DNA of 64,000 bases, taken from positions 3,596,001-3,660,000 of the forward strand of contig JAEBUN010000002.1 of the NCBI GenBank assembly GCA_023014365.1, read 5' to 3'. The first letter of the stretch is position 1. Each line of letters opens with the position of its first letter. The notes beneath the pieces are model-generated. The model was not told the DNA's origin. It did no database searches and saw only the letters and a list, made by a program, of their open reading frames with translations. This DNA is from Lepiota brunneoincarnata. Its lineage: Eukaryota; Basidiomycota; Agaricomycetes; Agaricales; Agaricaceae. Positions 1 to 11,746 of the stretch are shown here, piece by piece. The translations under genes were made by a program, and so were the position numbers.

Positions 1-1123
1 ATTCATTGCTAAGCTTCTAGCACCGGTCGCACATGGTTCTTCGCGGTGGAGGGCCTCAAACAAGAATCGCCGGAATATATGGATTCTTCTTGTACTGTAC
101 TATATATACATAGACTCAATCAATCTACTCACCTCTAGTTTGAGAACCACCCGCGATCATCGCGGCCTGGGGGCGAACGTCGCATAGGCGCTCACACACT
201 CACATGATACCGGCGAGGAGCCGAGACTGCATTTACTTATGTCTGAAGAGGGACTCTGAGAGATAAGATACATATACATCTCCTAAATATGTCGTCGTCG
301 CGAGCGTGGTGTAATTGATGTCGTCTCGAATGTCCCTCCCTATCTCATATTATTACTCACCTTCCTGAACTATCTATACCTCCCAATTACCACTTTGAAT
401 TTCAGCATCGCCGCATCACACTGTCATTCTGTTGGGAGGCCGTCCATTCACCCCTTCTACTCCTTACCCGGACATTTATACCCATAACACTCGTCCCCCT
501 TCTCGCGCCTGCGCGCGACTGGGAGAACCAAGTTATAATTAGTCCCATCCTGGCTCTGATAGGCACTGATCGGACCGTCTCTTCCAGATCTCAAGCTGTT
601 TATTATTTAGGAAGTGATAGTGGGGCCCGCTATCCCATTAGAGTGCCTTGAAAATTCAAAGCCTCAACTTCCGCTTACAATTCGTCCCCATTTGCTCCCA
701 CCTGCCATTTTCATCCCCGGTTATTCAGCGGAGCCGCAGATGCAGTGATGTTACAAAAGAAAAGGGTGTATGTGATAAGATGGGAGATCACTTTCGTGAA
801 TACATCTCATATTGTGTGTTGGCCTTTGTGCGTTGAATGATCACCTTGACGGTGCCTCCGAGATGGGGGTGTATTTTCTCCGAAATTATCGTGTCCCACC
901 GTTCAATCTCCGAGAACAAAGGAATTCGAGTTCTGGTGTAATTTTAGGCCTTCTGGCCAAGTCCGCAAGGAACCGGATAAGCAAAGATAATCTGAGAGGG
1001 TGCTGAGCACTAATAAGGTATGCGTGAACATCAAGCGTTGTAGGCCGACCGACCGTACATCATAATGAGCTTCCAGGAATATAAATACGACGAACGCTCT
1101 CTGTAGCCCGTTACTTCTCTTTC
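1..1123. other. Upstream intergenic stretch
   Basis: No gene is recognisable here. Short reading frames exist but none has domain-like content or a plausible intron structure. The last 50 bases act as the promoter of the first O-methyltransferase copy: a TATA-like AATATAAATA lies at about 1079-1088, some 36 bases before its ATG. Confidence 0.5.
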
Positions 1124-3010
1124 ATGTCGACTACACCATTTAAGAGAGGCGAGGTTTCTGCCCTCGTTTCGATGATTGCGAACTCCGCCCGGGTCATCGA
1201 GTCTTACTATGAGAGGAGCTCAAAACCCTATGTTCCATCTCTCGCTGACCTGGAGCCACATCCACTGGATAGTGAGCTGTCTTCTTCGGAGCTCAGGACC
1301 GCCACTCAAATACTCGAAGGGGCGTGTGCTCAACTCTGTGCATTGCTCACACGCCCTAGCCATAACTTGGTCAACGTGTGTAATAATTCCATGCCATGAT
1401 CCGCAGATGGCCGGCTTACCTTGTTCTGTCTACTCTAGAAACTTATGAGTGTATGCACGCGATAGATCATCACTCTCTCCACTCAGCTGAGCAACGTCTG
1501 TAGGTTTATCTCCCAGCATGCCTCAACGTAGTCCTCAACGCCCAAGTGGTCGACACAATTGGTACAGACCGGAATGGGATGTCGACCGAGAAAATCAGCG
1601 AAAAAACTGGCATAGAACCAAAGAAATTGGGTCGTGTAATGCGTCTGCTATGCACCCACCATATTTTTACCGAGGGTTTGTCCCCACCTGATGTAAAATT
1701 TAGCATCATTTCAACGTTCACGGTTTTTAGTCTCCGCAGACACTTTCGCCAACAATCGTTTGAGTATACAATTACAGGCCTCGAACCCTTTAACGAGCGC
1801 TGCCCTTCACCTGTAAGTACATTTTGTTAAGCTCATCTGCGCAGCTGACGCGGACGTCAGAGCGGACGAGCACCACAAGGTGTCCAGTTACTTATACGAG
1901 ACTCTCGCAGACCCCGAGTGGGGCACGTCGGATGCCCATCACCACTCGCCGTTCAATAAACAATCCGGGTATCCTGGCCCCCTCTTCACATACTATGAAG
2001 GAGTAAGCACACCCAGCATGTCCAAATTCCATGTACATATTCTAACGTGCTCGACCTCATTTTGAACAGAAGGACTGCAAGAAGGGAGCTGAACTTGGTG
2101 TGCGGGCTAGTCGAGCCTTTGTGGGGTTCAACGATGCATGTGAGGCTCTGGTGGTTGCCAAAGGTAACTCTGAACTATCCAACCACATTTGTATAATTGT
2201 CAATTTTCAATGTGCCAGAATTTCCGTGGCACGAGATGCCCGAAGAAACGGTTGTGAACGATGTTGGTGGGGGCATTGGTCACATTTCTATCCAACTTGC
2301 CAAGACATACCCGAATCTCAGGCTCAAACTGCAAGATTTGCCGGAGCGGATCAAACAAGCGAAGAACGAGATCTGGCCAAAAGAATGCCGCGAGGCAATC
2401 GAGGAGGATAGAATTGAATTTAAGGCGTTGGATTTCTGAAAGAGTCTCCTATCGCCAATTGTGATGTTTACTATGTGGGCGATCTCCGATTTTGCGAGCA
2501 CCGAGGTGCCAACTGACCGTCACCTCCCCCCATGACTATAGCTTAAACATATCATGTACGTCCTCAGTCGCTAGAAATACCCAATGACAATACTGATAGA
2601 TCGCAATCCAAGCCACGACTGGCCCGATGTAGACGCGGTCACAATACTTACGAATGTAAGAAAGGCGATGGGTCCAAAGAGCCGTGTCTTAATCCGTTCG
2701 TGTCTCTCCCATCGATACAAATATAGGGGGACTTGATCTTGGTTATTTCATAGATGAACACATTCTCCAGACAGTAAACCATGTACCAGACGAGGAAAGC
2801 TCCTTTGTGCAAGCTCCCGAGCCCCTTCTTCCCAACTTTGGTGCTGGTCGAATTCGACAGTACAACATGGATCTTGGCATGCTGTGTATGTTTAACAGCA
2901 GAGAGCGTCGTCTTGACGAATTTATAAAGCTCTGGAAAGAGGCTAGACTGGAGTTCAGTATGCTGTGGGATGTTGATGAGATGGGAGTGGTCGAATTGCG
3001 CCTCCCTTAA
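1124..3010 (+). pseudogene. O-methyltransferase copy 1 (frame broken)
   Basis: A multi-exon, SAM-dependent O-methyltransferase of the plant COMT / fungal OMT type, which would methylate a hydroxyl on a small metabolite. Exons can be read at about 1124-1375, 1504-1675, 1731-1812, 1861-2002, 2070-2163, 2219-2480, a short LKHI exon near 2540, and pieces ending at 2701 and from 2754 to 3010. The helical dimerisation part comes first (SALVSMIANSARVIESYY). The SAM-binding glycine motif NDVGGGIG follows at about 2256, then the catalytic-region HDWPD near 2610 and KAMGPKSRVLI near 2670. Compared with the three sister copies, one base is missing after GATTTC at about 2436, which puts TGA in frame at 2437-2439. 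Everything after that, including the HDWPD region, would be lost. All other exons look sound, so the break may be recent. Family assignment is firm; the substrate is unknown. Confidence 0.85.
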
Positions 3011-3233
3011 GCCACGAAAATTTTGTCTGGTTGCTGCATACGCTTGTTAGTAGAGAGCCTTGAGAAATGCCAATATTTGAATTATGTACAGGTTTGTATT
3101 ATATGTATGTACAGTGCATGGGCAATTGTAATTGGGGAATTACCAATTATGAAGTGCCCGTAGGCCGGACGAACATTTCTAAATTTTGGTTTCCGTTCTG
3201 TTGACAGGAATGGGACTTTGTGAACTGCATACA
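3011..3233. other. 3' flank of OMT copy 1
   Basis: AT-rich non-coding sequence after the stop of copy 1, with polyadenylation-like stretches. Nothing further is recognised. Confidence 0.4.
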
Positions 3234-3452
3234 CTGTTGGCGTATGACTATATTTGAGCGTGAGATATCTTCTGATTATATGCTGAAATATCAGACGAGG
3301 GTATCACTACTGTGAATACAAGTAATATCCAATCACTACCTGGCCTTGAGCAATTGCATATTTATGATATCCATGGTTGTAATATCCTTGTCTGATATTT
3401 TGGCATATAATCAACAGATATTGCACGTACAGAAATAGTCATACGTCAGCAG
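3234..3452. repeat. Foldback MITE of about 219 bp
   Basis: The two halves are imperfect reverse complements over roughly 100 bases each. The left arm begins CTGTTGGCGTATGACTAT and the right arm ends with the complement of CTGCTGACGTATGACTAT. Matching internal blocks include GATTATATGC..AAATATCAGAC. It has no coding capacity and is AT-rich, as expected of a foldback miniature inverted-repeat element. I could not fix a target-site duplication, so the ends are good to a few bases. Confidence 0.65.
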
Positions 3453-3805
3453 CGATATGATATATGTTATATGTGATGCGAGTGCAGTGTTAAAATTGCG
3501 TGATTTTTGGGAGCTATGAAGCAGGTCAGCGTCACCCTGACGAACCGAGCCCAAACAGGCCCAAACCAGCTGGATGATGATGTGACAGAAATAAACGTAC
3601 GAGCCTGCTTCCGCCCACCTGCTTTCCCCAGGTGTGTGCTTCTACCCGCTGTCACCTGAGCAACATGTGAGCAGAAGCAACCTGGCACAGTACAATGGCG
3701 GGTGTCTACAGTCGATTCTTGTTGCTATCACCGAATGGGATGACTACTTAGTAGTCTCTCAGGCTATCTACAACAAACCACGACCTACCTCTATATCCTC
3801 TCCTC

Positions 3806-6217
3806 ATGTCAAGTGCACCGGTCCAGAAAAGCGAGTTCTCTTCCCTCGTCTCGATGATCGCAAACTGTGCTGGAATCATCGAGTCTTATTATGAAAAGAG
3901 CTCGAAGCCCTATGTTCCGTCTCTCAATGACCTAGAGCCACATCCGTTGGACACTGAGCTGTCATCTTCAGAACTCAGGACTGCTACCCAAATACTCGAA
4001 GGAGCGTGCACTCAGCTTTGTGCACTGCTTACGCGCCCAAACCACAACATTTTCAATGTGAGTGATGATTCCAAGTATTTCCCCCGTGGTTCATGGCAGA
4101 AGAAGGCTTAGAGCCTTTTTTAATTTAGAAATTGATGAATGTATGAAATATTTCATTATTCCGGTGCACCAGCCTCATTCGCGTGACGCAGGTATATCTA
4201 AACGCATCCCTCGGCATCGTCCTCAACGCCAAGGTGGTCGACATAATCGGTACAGACCCGAAAGGGATGGCCATCCAACAAATCAGTGAGAAAACTGGAA
4301 TCGAAGCCAAGAAATTGGAACGTGTGCTACGCCTGTTGTGTACCCACCACATCTTTACCGAAGGTCCGTGTTCCACATGTGTGGTATCTGAGTATTATTT
4401 TGGGGTCTCAACGTCAAGCGATAGTCTCCGCTGACGTTTTTGCCAACAATAGGCTGAGCATCGTGTTGCAATCCTCAAACCCGCTCACTGGCCCTGGGTC
4501 TTCATTTGTAAGTAATCCCCCATGCGCTTGGGTGAACAACGGCAGCCGACAAAGGTACCAGTGTTGATGAGGCTCACAAAGCGAGTGGGTACATGTATGA
4601 AACACTCTCGGATCCCGAGTGGGGTGTGTCATATGCACCCCACCACTCGACGTTCAACAAGCAGATCGGTTATCCCCACCACCTCTTCATTTACTTCGAA
4701 GGAGTAAGCGCGGCCACACGATACCTGAATTTGGCGCCTACCTGTTAACATGATTCAACAGAAGGACGACGAGAAAGGAGCCGAACGAGGCGCACGGTTC
4801 GGTCGAGGCATGATAGGGCTTAACCATGTAACCGAGGCTCTTATGGTCGTAAAAGGTAATAATTCATCTCCTTTGCCTTGGTTGACCATTTGTGTACTTT
4901 TGTATAGAATTTCCGTGGCACGAAATGCCCGATGGGACAGTGGTGAATGACATTGGTGGGGGTGTTGGCCATATCTCTCTCCAACTTGCGAAGACGCACC
5001 CGAACCTCAGGCTCAAGCTGCAAGATCTTCCGGAGAGGATCAATCAAGCGAAGAATGAGGTATGGCTTCGGGAGTGCCCAGAGGCGATTCGAGAGAATCG
5101 TGTTGAATTCATGGCGCTGGACTTCCTGAAAGAATCTCCTGTTGCCAATTGTGATGTTACTATGAGAGGATCCATCTTGCGATACCTGATGTACTGATTG
5201 ATTGAGTGGGCAAGGCTACATGCAAAGGCGCCCAGCACCTCTCTAGACTCGGACCCGAACTGGAACCCGAAATCAACTCGATCAGAACTCGGAGCGCCCA
5301 GCTGAACAACCGTTATCATTTCGGAATATCTTTCCTCGAAACTCTTACATTCCCTAACAATAATTTTACTACTTTTCTATCCTCCCGCCATGCATAAGTT
5401 TTTCCCCATATATAGACCCCAGCTCGCATACACCCTTTCATCTTTTATTGTCCCTTTCCTGTTAGTAGTCGTGTACGATCCTCCGTTTGTTCTATTCCCA
5501 GTTTGTTCGAGTATAATCGATTTTCGATCCGTTTCGGTAAGAAACATAGATACAATAATTCTTGATATAAAGTCCGAGCTTATGAGTCGCAGTCAATAGG
5601 ACCAAACTCCCTCTCAGTTCATCTCCCCTCTCTCTTCTCTCTCGCAATACTATCTTTCCCGTTTTCGAAGCATGGTTGTTCCGCCAACATGTCGTGTTAG
5701 CTGTTCGATCGTGTTTCGATACGGTTTCGTTCTTTCGGCGCCTTCACGTGTGAGGAGTGAGTTCTCTCATAATCCCGCACGAGTTCAGCACGTATTGATG
5801 TTCTCGTGAGGAATCATGGCCGTACTTAGATTACAGGCACGACTTTGACGAGAGTAGTACATGTTGACAATACAGGAAGGTATGGGCCAAATGTCGCTGA
5901 TCGTCCTTTCTTCGCACGAACGCGCTGACCTTGACTATCCCGCAGATGAACACATCCTCCAGCCAGTCTACCGTTTATCGGATGAGGAATCCGCATTTAC
6001 GCAAGCCCCTGAGCCGCTACTTCCCAATTTTGGCGTCGGTCGAATTCGACAATACAACATAGACGTGCAACTGCTGTGTATGGCGAACGCCAGGGCTCGT
6101 CAACTTGATGAATTTATCAAGCTTGGGAAGGCGGCGGGGCTTGAGTTCCATAAGCTGTGGCATTGCAGTGAAATGGGAATGGTTGAACTGCGCCTCCCTC
6201 ACCAGACAGGTATGTAG
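3806..6217 (+). pseudogene. O-methyltransferase copy 2 (interrupted)
   Basis: Second tandem copy. The 5' half is well kept: ATG at 3806, first exon to about 4055, second exon from about 4193, then exons with FANNRLS, YETLSDPEW and the SAM motif NDIGGGVG near 4950. After SPVANCD (about 5150) the frame dissolves and about 620 unrelated bases follow. The expected HDW exon survives only as a degenerate relic at about 5840-5930: a CAG acceptor, then HDF, then lost codons and in-frame stops where KAMGPKSR should be. The last exon (5944-6217; DEHILQPVYR ... VELRLPHQ) is intact. The catalytic region is therefore missing. The upstream flank (about 3640-3760) matches that of copy 3, showing that promoter and gene duplicated together. 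Confidence 0.85.
5197..5835. mobile_element. Insertion in OMT copy 2, solo-LTR-like
   Basis: About 620 bases absent from the other three copies, placed between the SAM exon and the remnant HDW exon. It has TATA-like CATATATAG at about 5407, long pyrimidine runs and a later AATAATTC stretch. That promoter/terminator mix would suit a solo LTR, but I found no clean TG..CA ends or target-site duplication. An unrelated filler sequence is equally possible. Confidence 0.3.
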
Positions 6218-6311
6218 GGATGTGCTGTCAGCCAGAGAACAAGTTCTGCAGATGGACATGACAACGGGAGTTCAACGCCAGCGGATAATCTACTGTTGTT
6301 GGTACTCGTTC

Positions 6312-6447
6312 TGAAGAATCTCCTATCCCCCCGTTAGTCGTGAAGTTCACTGTGCGAGGCAAATCCAACTTCGCAAGCATCGAAGCACCAACTGATTGAG
6401 TCTTTCTCTACGATTGTACTGTAGTTCAAGTTTATCATGTAATGTAT
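6312..6447 (+). pseudogene. Stray O-methyltransferase fragment
   Basis: This stretch matches the end of the SAM exon, the following intron and the tiny FKHVL exon of the other copies. AAGAATCTCCTAT, then GTGCGAGGCAAATCC, and then TTCAAGTTTATCATGTAATG occur in the same order and spacing as at 8845-8950. No exons lie on either side. It is a fifth, truncated piece of the array, stranded between copies 2 and 3. Confidence 0.7.
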
Positions 6448-7523
6448 GTATGTATGTATACGCCACTCAATTCTCGTCGCTGTGGTGGGTGACTCGGAGT
6501 GATGACCTACCCCGACGTCGATAGCAGACGCTGTGGTCCTGGATGTCAACGAGGAATGCGCCCCCCCTCCCCCCCTTCCTCCCGGTGCAGGCCGCATAAT
6601 CGTGGACACATAATACAGGATGGCGAAAGTTATTCGTTATCGTGGGAACATTAAACTTCATCCCTGCGAAGCGGCCTGGGTCCAGCTCAGGGTGCAGCTT
6701 GCGTTTCACCCAAGTGAAAATATACAAAGTACCACCCTATTTAACAATTGGAATTATTTTTGTTGTTCTTGTTCACGCACGGGGATTTCCACTGCAATGG
6801 GAAAACATCGGGATTGTCAAAATAATGGTTCTTAGGGAGAAAGAAGCATCAGACAGGAGAAAATATGGACACATTCAGAACGTCTAGGATTGCCTTTACC
6901 AAGCACAATTGAATGAAGAAGCCAAATGTTTTTATTCTATACTCAGTAGTTTCCCAAGTCCATGCTCCTGGCTATTGTCACCCCAACACGAATGTGAGCT
7001 GTAGGAATTTTACAAGCCAGTGGACAGTCGACGCGACGTCGGCTGGACTCTCTCGTTAGTCTCTATTTGGACATGGACCCTACTTGTGCAAATCGCGATC
7101 TCGCGATTTATTTACTATTTTATTTCTATTCCCATTCAGTAAAACTTCGGTTACCTGGCATACGGACACGTAGCTAGGCTTTCCTCAGTACTCGTGCGTA
7201 TAACGAGTGACTGAGGTGAGCATCCACGTTTACATCCACTATACTTATGTTAAGCTTATGTTCGTAGTCTTATATTCTTACAGGTTAGCTAATATATAGT
7301 ACTCGTGCGTATAACGAGTGACTGAGTCTTATATTTTACATGAGCAACCATGTGAGCAGACGTGAACCTGGCAAGGGCCAATTGTCTACAGACGATTCTG
7401 AGTTCTCATCATCACCTTCAACCAAATTACAACATACCACTAACAGATAACCTTTATAAACACTCACACCATTCTGTGTCCTTTACTTACAGCAAACTAC
7501 AATCCGCTTCTATAGCTCCCCTT
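6448..7523. other. Intergenic between OMT copies 2 and 3
   Basis: No credible gene. It holds a short ATGT microsatellite (about 6440-6460), two copies of a hairpin repeat (7184-7215 and 7298-7326), and upstream sequence related to that of copy 2 (about 7340-7410). TATAAA at 7455-7460 would serve copy 3. Confidence 0.5.
7184..7326. repeat. Duplicated 29-bp hairpin repeat
   Basis: AGTACTCGTGCGTATAACGAGT and the bases after it occur at 7187-7215 and again at 7298-7326, identical over 29 bases. The unit is itself an inverted repeat: CTCAGT-ACTCGT pairs with ACGAGT-GACTGAG across a short GCGTATA loop. The blocks after each copy also share GTCTTATATT. Possibly ends of a small element or a footprint of one. 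Confidence 0.6.
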
Positions 7524-9406
7524 ATGTCAAATGCACCACCCAAGAAAAGTGAGGTCGCTTCCCTCATTTCGATGATTGCGAACTCTGCTGGAATCATCGA
7601 GTCTTACTATGAGAAGAGTTCGAAACCTCACATTCCATCTCTCAATGACTTGGAGTCGCATCCGTTGGACAACGAATTGTCGCCCCCAGAGCTCCAGACT
7701 GCCACCCGGATACTCGAAGGAGCCTGTTCTCAGCTTTGCGCGTTGCTGACGCGCCCCAGCCATAACGTGCTCAACGTGGGTGGCCCTTTCTACTTGTATC
7801 ATGGGAAATGACTCGAACTCATTTTTTTTGAGTTTAGAAATTGATGGGTATATGAAACAAATCTGAATTGTTCTGTTATACTAGTCTCGCTAACACGATG
7901 CAGATATATCTAAACGCATCCCTCGGTATCGTCCTCAACGCCGGAGTGGTCGACGTAATCGGTACGGACCTGGTAGGGATGCCCATCCAACAAATAAGCG
8001 AGAGCACTGGAATCGAAGCCAAGAAATTGGGACGCGTGCTGCGCTTGTTGTGTACTCATCATATTTTCACCGAAGGTTCGTACTCCATTTGTGTGGTATA
8101 GCATTGTTCCCTTCAACTTCAAACAATAGTCTCTGCGGATATTTTCGCCAACAATCACCTGAGTATACAATTACAGGCTTCGAATCCGTTAACGAGCTTT
8201 GGTTTTCCGTTGTAAGTACTCTGATGACCTTCAAGGGGGGGGCACGTGCCAGTTGAACTGAAAGGCGATGAAGTTCACAAAGCAAGTGGGTATATGTACG
8301 AAACACTCTCGGACCCTGAGTGGGGCAGGTCAGATGCACCCAACTACTCGGCGTTCAATAAACAAACTGGGTATCCCGGCCCCCTATTCGTGTACTATGA
8401 AGGAGTAAGCACTCTCACAGGATATCCGAGTCAGTCACCTATCTATCGATTCCTAACATGATTCGACAGAAGGACGACAAGAAAGGAGCGGAGCGAGGTG
8501 CACGGTTCGGTCACGGTATGATGGGATTCAACTGTGCAGCTGATTTTCTTGAGGTTGTGAATGGTAATCTGTTCATTGCTTTTTGTCTTGGTTGACGTAG
8601 GAATGTATTGTGCGCAGAATTTCCATGACACGAGATGCCCGACGGAACGGTTGTCAACGATGTCGGTAGAGGTGTTAGTGATATTTCTATGCAACTTGCA
8701 AAGGCGCATCCCAACCTCAGGCTCAAGCTACAAGATCTCCCGGAGAGGATCAATCACGCCAAGAATGAGATATGGCCTCGGGAATGCCCTGAGGCAATTA
8801 GGGAGAGTCGAATTGAATTCAAGGCGGTGGATTTATTGAAGGAGTCTCCTATTGCCAATTGTGATATCTACTATGTGAGGCAAATCCGTCTTTGCGAGCG
8901 TCTGGGTGTTGCCTGATCGCATCCTTTGCTCACAGTTCAAGCATGTACTGTAAGTTTTCATTACTGGAGGAACTCACTACCGTGCTGATGATTATAATAC
9001 GGGTCATGACTTCTCCGATGCCAATGTAGTCACAATCCTTACCAATACCCGGAAGGCGATGGGCCCAAAAAGCCGCGTCTTAATCCGTCCGTGCATATAT
9101 TTTCCATCAGCGGAATTACCTGACTTGAAATTTATTTTTTCCTAGGACGAACATATCCTCCAACCAGTCCACCGTGTACCTGATAAATATTCCGCACTTA
9201 CCCAAGCCCCCGAACCACTCCTGCCCAACTTTGGTATTGGTAGCGTTCGACAATACAATATCGATATTCACCTCTTGTGTATGACGAATTTCAAGGGGCG
9301 TCCTGTTGATGAATTTATCAGGATTGGGGAGGCGGCTGGGCTAGCATTTCATAGGCTATGGCATTGCGGTGAAATGGCTATTGTTGAACTACGGCCCCCT
9401 CAGTAG
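7524..9406 (+). pseudogene. O-methyltransferase copy 3 (nonsense codon)
   Basis: Third tandem copy. Exons at about 7524-7775, 7904-8075, 8130-8211, 8253-8404, 8470-8563, 8618-8874 and 8936-8949, then an HDF exon from about 9013 and a last exon from about 9146 to TAG at 9404-9406. Three faults are visible. In the SAM exon the invariant FPWHEMP has TGG changed to TGA at 8626-8628, a premature stop. The glycine motif reads NDVGRGVS where sisters have GGGVGH. The acceptor before the HDF exon, CAG in copies 2 and 4, reads CGG or GGG here. Together these point to a dead gene that is otherwise still easy to read. The KAMGPKSRVLI block near 9060 is preserved. Confidence 0.85.
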
Positions 9407-9674
9407 CAGACAGGTACATATATAGGGATAGATCAAACGCGAGAAAATGGTGCAAGGCGCAGGGGAGCCCACCGCCTTGGGACGCGATTTAAAAAAAAGT
9501 GAGGCACGCCCTTCTGATGGTCTTTACCTTGAGAGGGTTGTAGCTGGGTCGGATATATTGTTGAAACACGTCCATTTCAGGCTTAATCATCCTTTCTTCA
9601 AAGGGTGTGGAGCCTTCATGCAGTTTAAGGTCTCTCAGTCCATCACACACTCTATGAGTCCTGTCTCCCCCGTC

Positions 9675-11489
9675 ATGTCAATGAACGTACCCTCCACTGG
9701 GCAAAGCGAGGTATCCTCCCTCGTTGCTATGATTGCCAACTCTGCGTCGATCATCGAGTCTTTTCACAAAGGAGCGATTCGAAGCCTTACGTCCCATCTC
9801 TCGCTGATATAGGACCGCATCCTCTTGATACCGAGTCGTCTTCGTCGGAGCTCAGGACGGCTGCGCAAATACTCGAAGGGGCATGTGCGCAGCTTTGTGC
9901 GTTACTCACGCGGTCCTGATCATAATTTGCTCAATGTGCGCGTGGAATTAAGTGATTTCTTTCCTAGTGTCGGTGAATGATGTGCTTATGTTTAGAAATT
10001 CATGCGTGTATGAAATCGATCAACGCTTATACGTGATGGTAGAGCTGATAGGTCCAGCATAGATATATCTGCAAGCATGCCTCGGGGTTGTTCTTAATGC
10101 CAAAGTGGCAGACACGATCAGTACAGAACCGGGTGGGATGCCCGCCGAACGAATTAGCGAGAAAACTGGAACTGAAGTGAAGAAGTTGGGACGTGTGTTG
10201 CGTTTGTTATGTACCCACCACATTTTCACTGAAGGCAAGTTCGTCCTGTTGGTATTCACATCTTTGTACTGCAGCGTCTACTGGACAGTCTCCTTAGGTG
10301 CTTTTGCTAACAATCGTTTGAATATACGGTATTACATTCCTCCAACCCACTTACAGGTCTGTAGGTTCAATGCGCCTTAGTGCTGAGCTTGCATGAGCGA
10401 CAAACTGATCAGGGTGACACAGCGGTGATGAAGTTTACGGGGCGAGTGGGTACTTGTATGAGACACTCTCAGACCCCGAGTGGGGTTGCGTCGAATGCGC
10501 CTCACCACTCGCCGTTCAATAAACAGACTAGATATCCTGACCCTCTATTTGTGTATTTTGAAGGGGTAAGCGCTCTCCTACTACATATCGACATGTCGTC
10601 TAACGTGATTCAACAGAAGGACAGTGAAAAGGGGGCGGAACAGGGTGCGCGGTTTGGTCGGGTTATAATGGGGTTCAATGGCGCCGTTGAGGCTCCCGCG
10701 GTTATTAAAGGTGCTCTGGATATTCGGTTCTTGTTGAATGGTTGATGATTTATTTGTATGCAGAATTTTCCATGGGGGGAGATGCCTGATGGGACGATCG
10801 CGAACGATGTTGGTGGGGGTGTCGGATATATTGCTATGCAACTTGCAAAGGCGCACCCGAACCTCAAGCTCAGGCTGCAATCTGGCCCAAAGAATGTCCA
10901 GAGGTAATCGAAGAAAAACGGGTTGAGTTTAAGGGGATGGACTTCTTGAAAGAACCTCCGATGGCCAATTGCGATGTTTATTATGTATGTGAGAACCCGA
11001 CAGAGCTTCTGAACGTCAGCTGATTGTGCCTTTCAGCTTAACCATGTGCTGTGTGTTCTCATAACTGAGGGAAAGCTGATGATGGTACTAAGTTAATACT
11101 CAGACATAATTGGCCTGATGCAGAGGTGGTGACGATTCTTACTAACGTCAGGAAGGCGATGGGCCCCAGGAGCCGTGTCTTAATCTATCTGTGTCTCTCA
11201 CATTGATGAAGGTGTTTACTGATGATCTCGCAGATGAACACATACTCCAGACAGCGAACCGTGTAACGGATGATAAATGCGCGTTTATACAAGCGCCCGA
11301 GCCTGCTCCCTGCCAACCCTTGGTGTTGCCCGAATTCAGCAGTATAACGTGGACCCGGACATGTTTTGTGAGGTGAATAGAAAAGCGCGTGGGCTTGAGG
11401 AGTATATCGAGCTTGGGAGAGTAGCTGGACTCGAGTACCGTACGCTGTGGGACTGTGGGGAGCTGAGTGTTGTTGAGCTGGGTAGATAG
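9675..11489 (+). pseudogene. O-methyltransferase copy 4 (multiple indels)
   Basis: Fourth and most degraded copy. Relative to copies 1-3 it has a net +2 shift in the first exon near 9767-9790, leading to a stop at about 9810. It has +1 near 9915 and +1 near 10490 in the exon after YETLSDPEW. Another +1 lies at the start of the SAM exon (about 10770), and a 37-base deletion at about 10880 removes the DLPERINxAKNE segment. A further +1 falls in the last exon near 11300. NDVGGGVG near 10807, HNWPD near 11108 and KAMGPRSRVLI near 11155 are still legible. The 3' flank (about 11505-11560) resembles the flank of copy 2 (about 6250-6300). Confidence 0.85.
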
Positions 11490-11574
11490 AAACCAAACAA
11501 GGACAAATGGTGGGCATGACAACGGCAGTTTGAGAGGCGCAGATTAAACAAGTTGCTCACAACTTTCTTGCAAG

Positions 11575-11746
11575 TAAAAACATGGCATCTGTTGTTGAAC
11601 GTGCGTATCTTTTCTCTTCTCTTCTCTTCTCTTCCATCTGATTCTCCCTTTTCCTAGCTTCTTCTCGTCCTCTTTCTCTCCACATCGACACCCCCGCCTC
11701 TGCTTCTCCCTTTCCCTCGCCCTCCTCCTCTTTTCTCCCACCCCCA
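11575..11746 (+). promoter_or_regulatory. Pyrimidine-rich promoter tract
   Basis: Long CT runs (repeated TCTTC units, then CCTCGCCCTCCTCC) directly before the SH3-protein gene. Such tracts are common just upstream of basidiomycete transcription starts. No TATA box is obvious. Confidence 0.45.
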
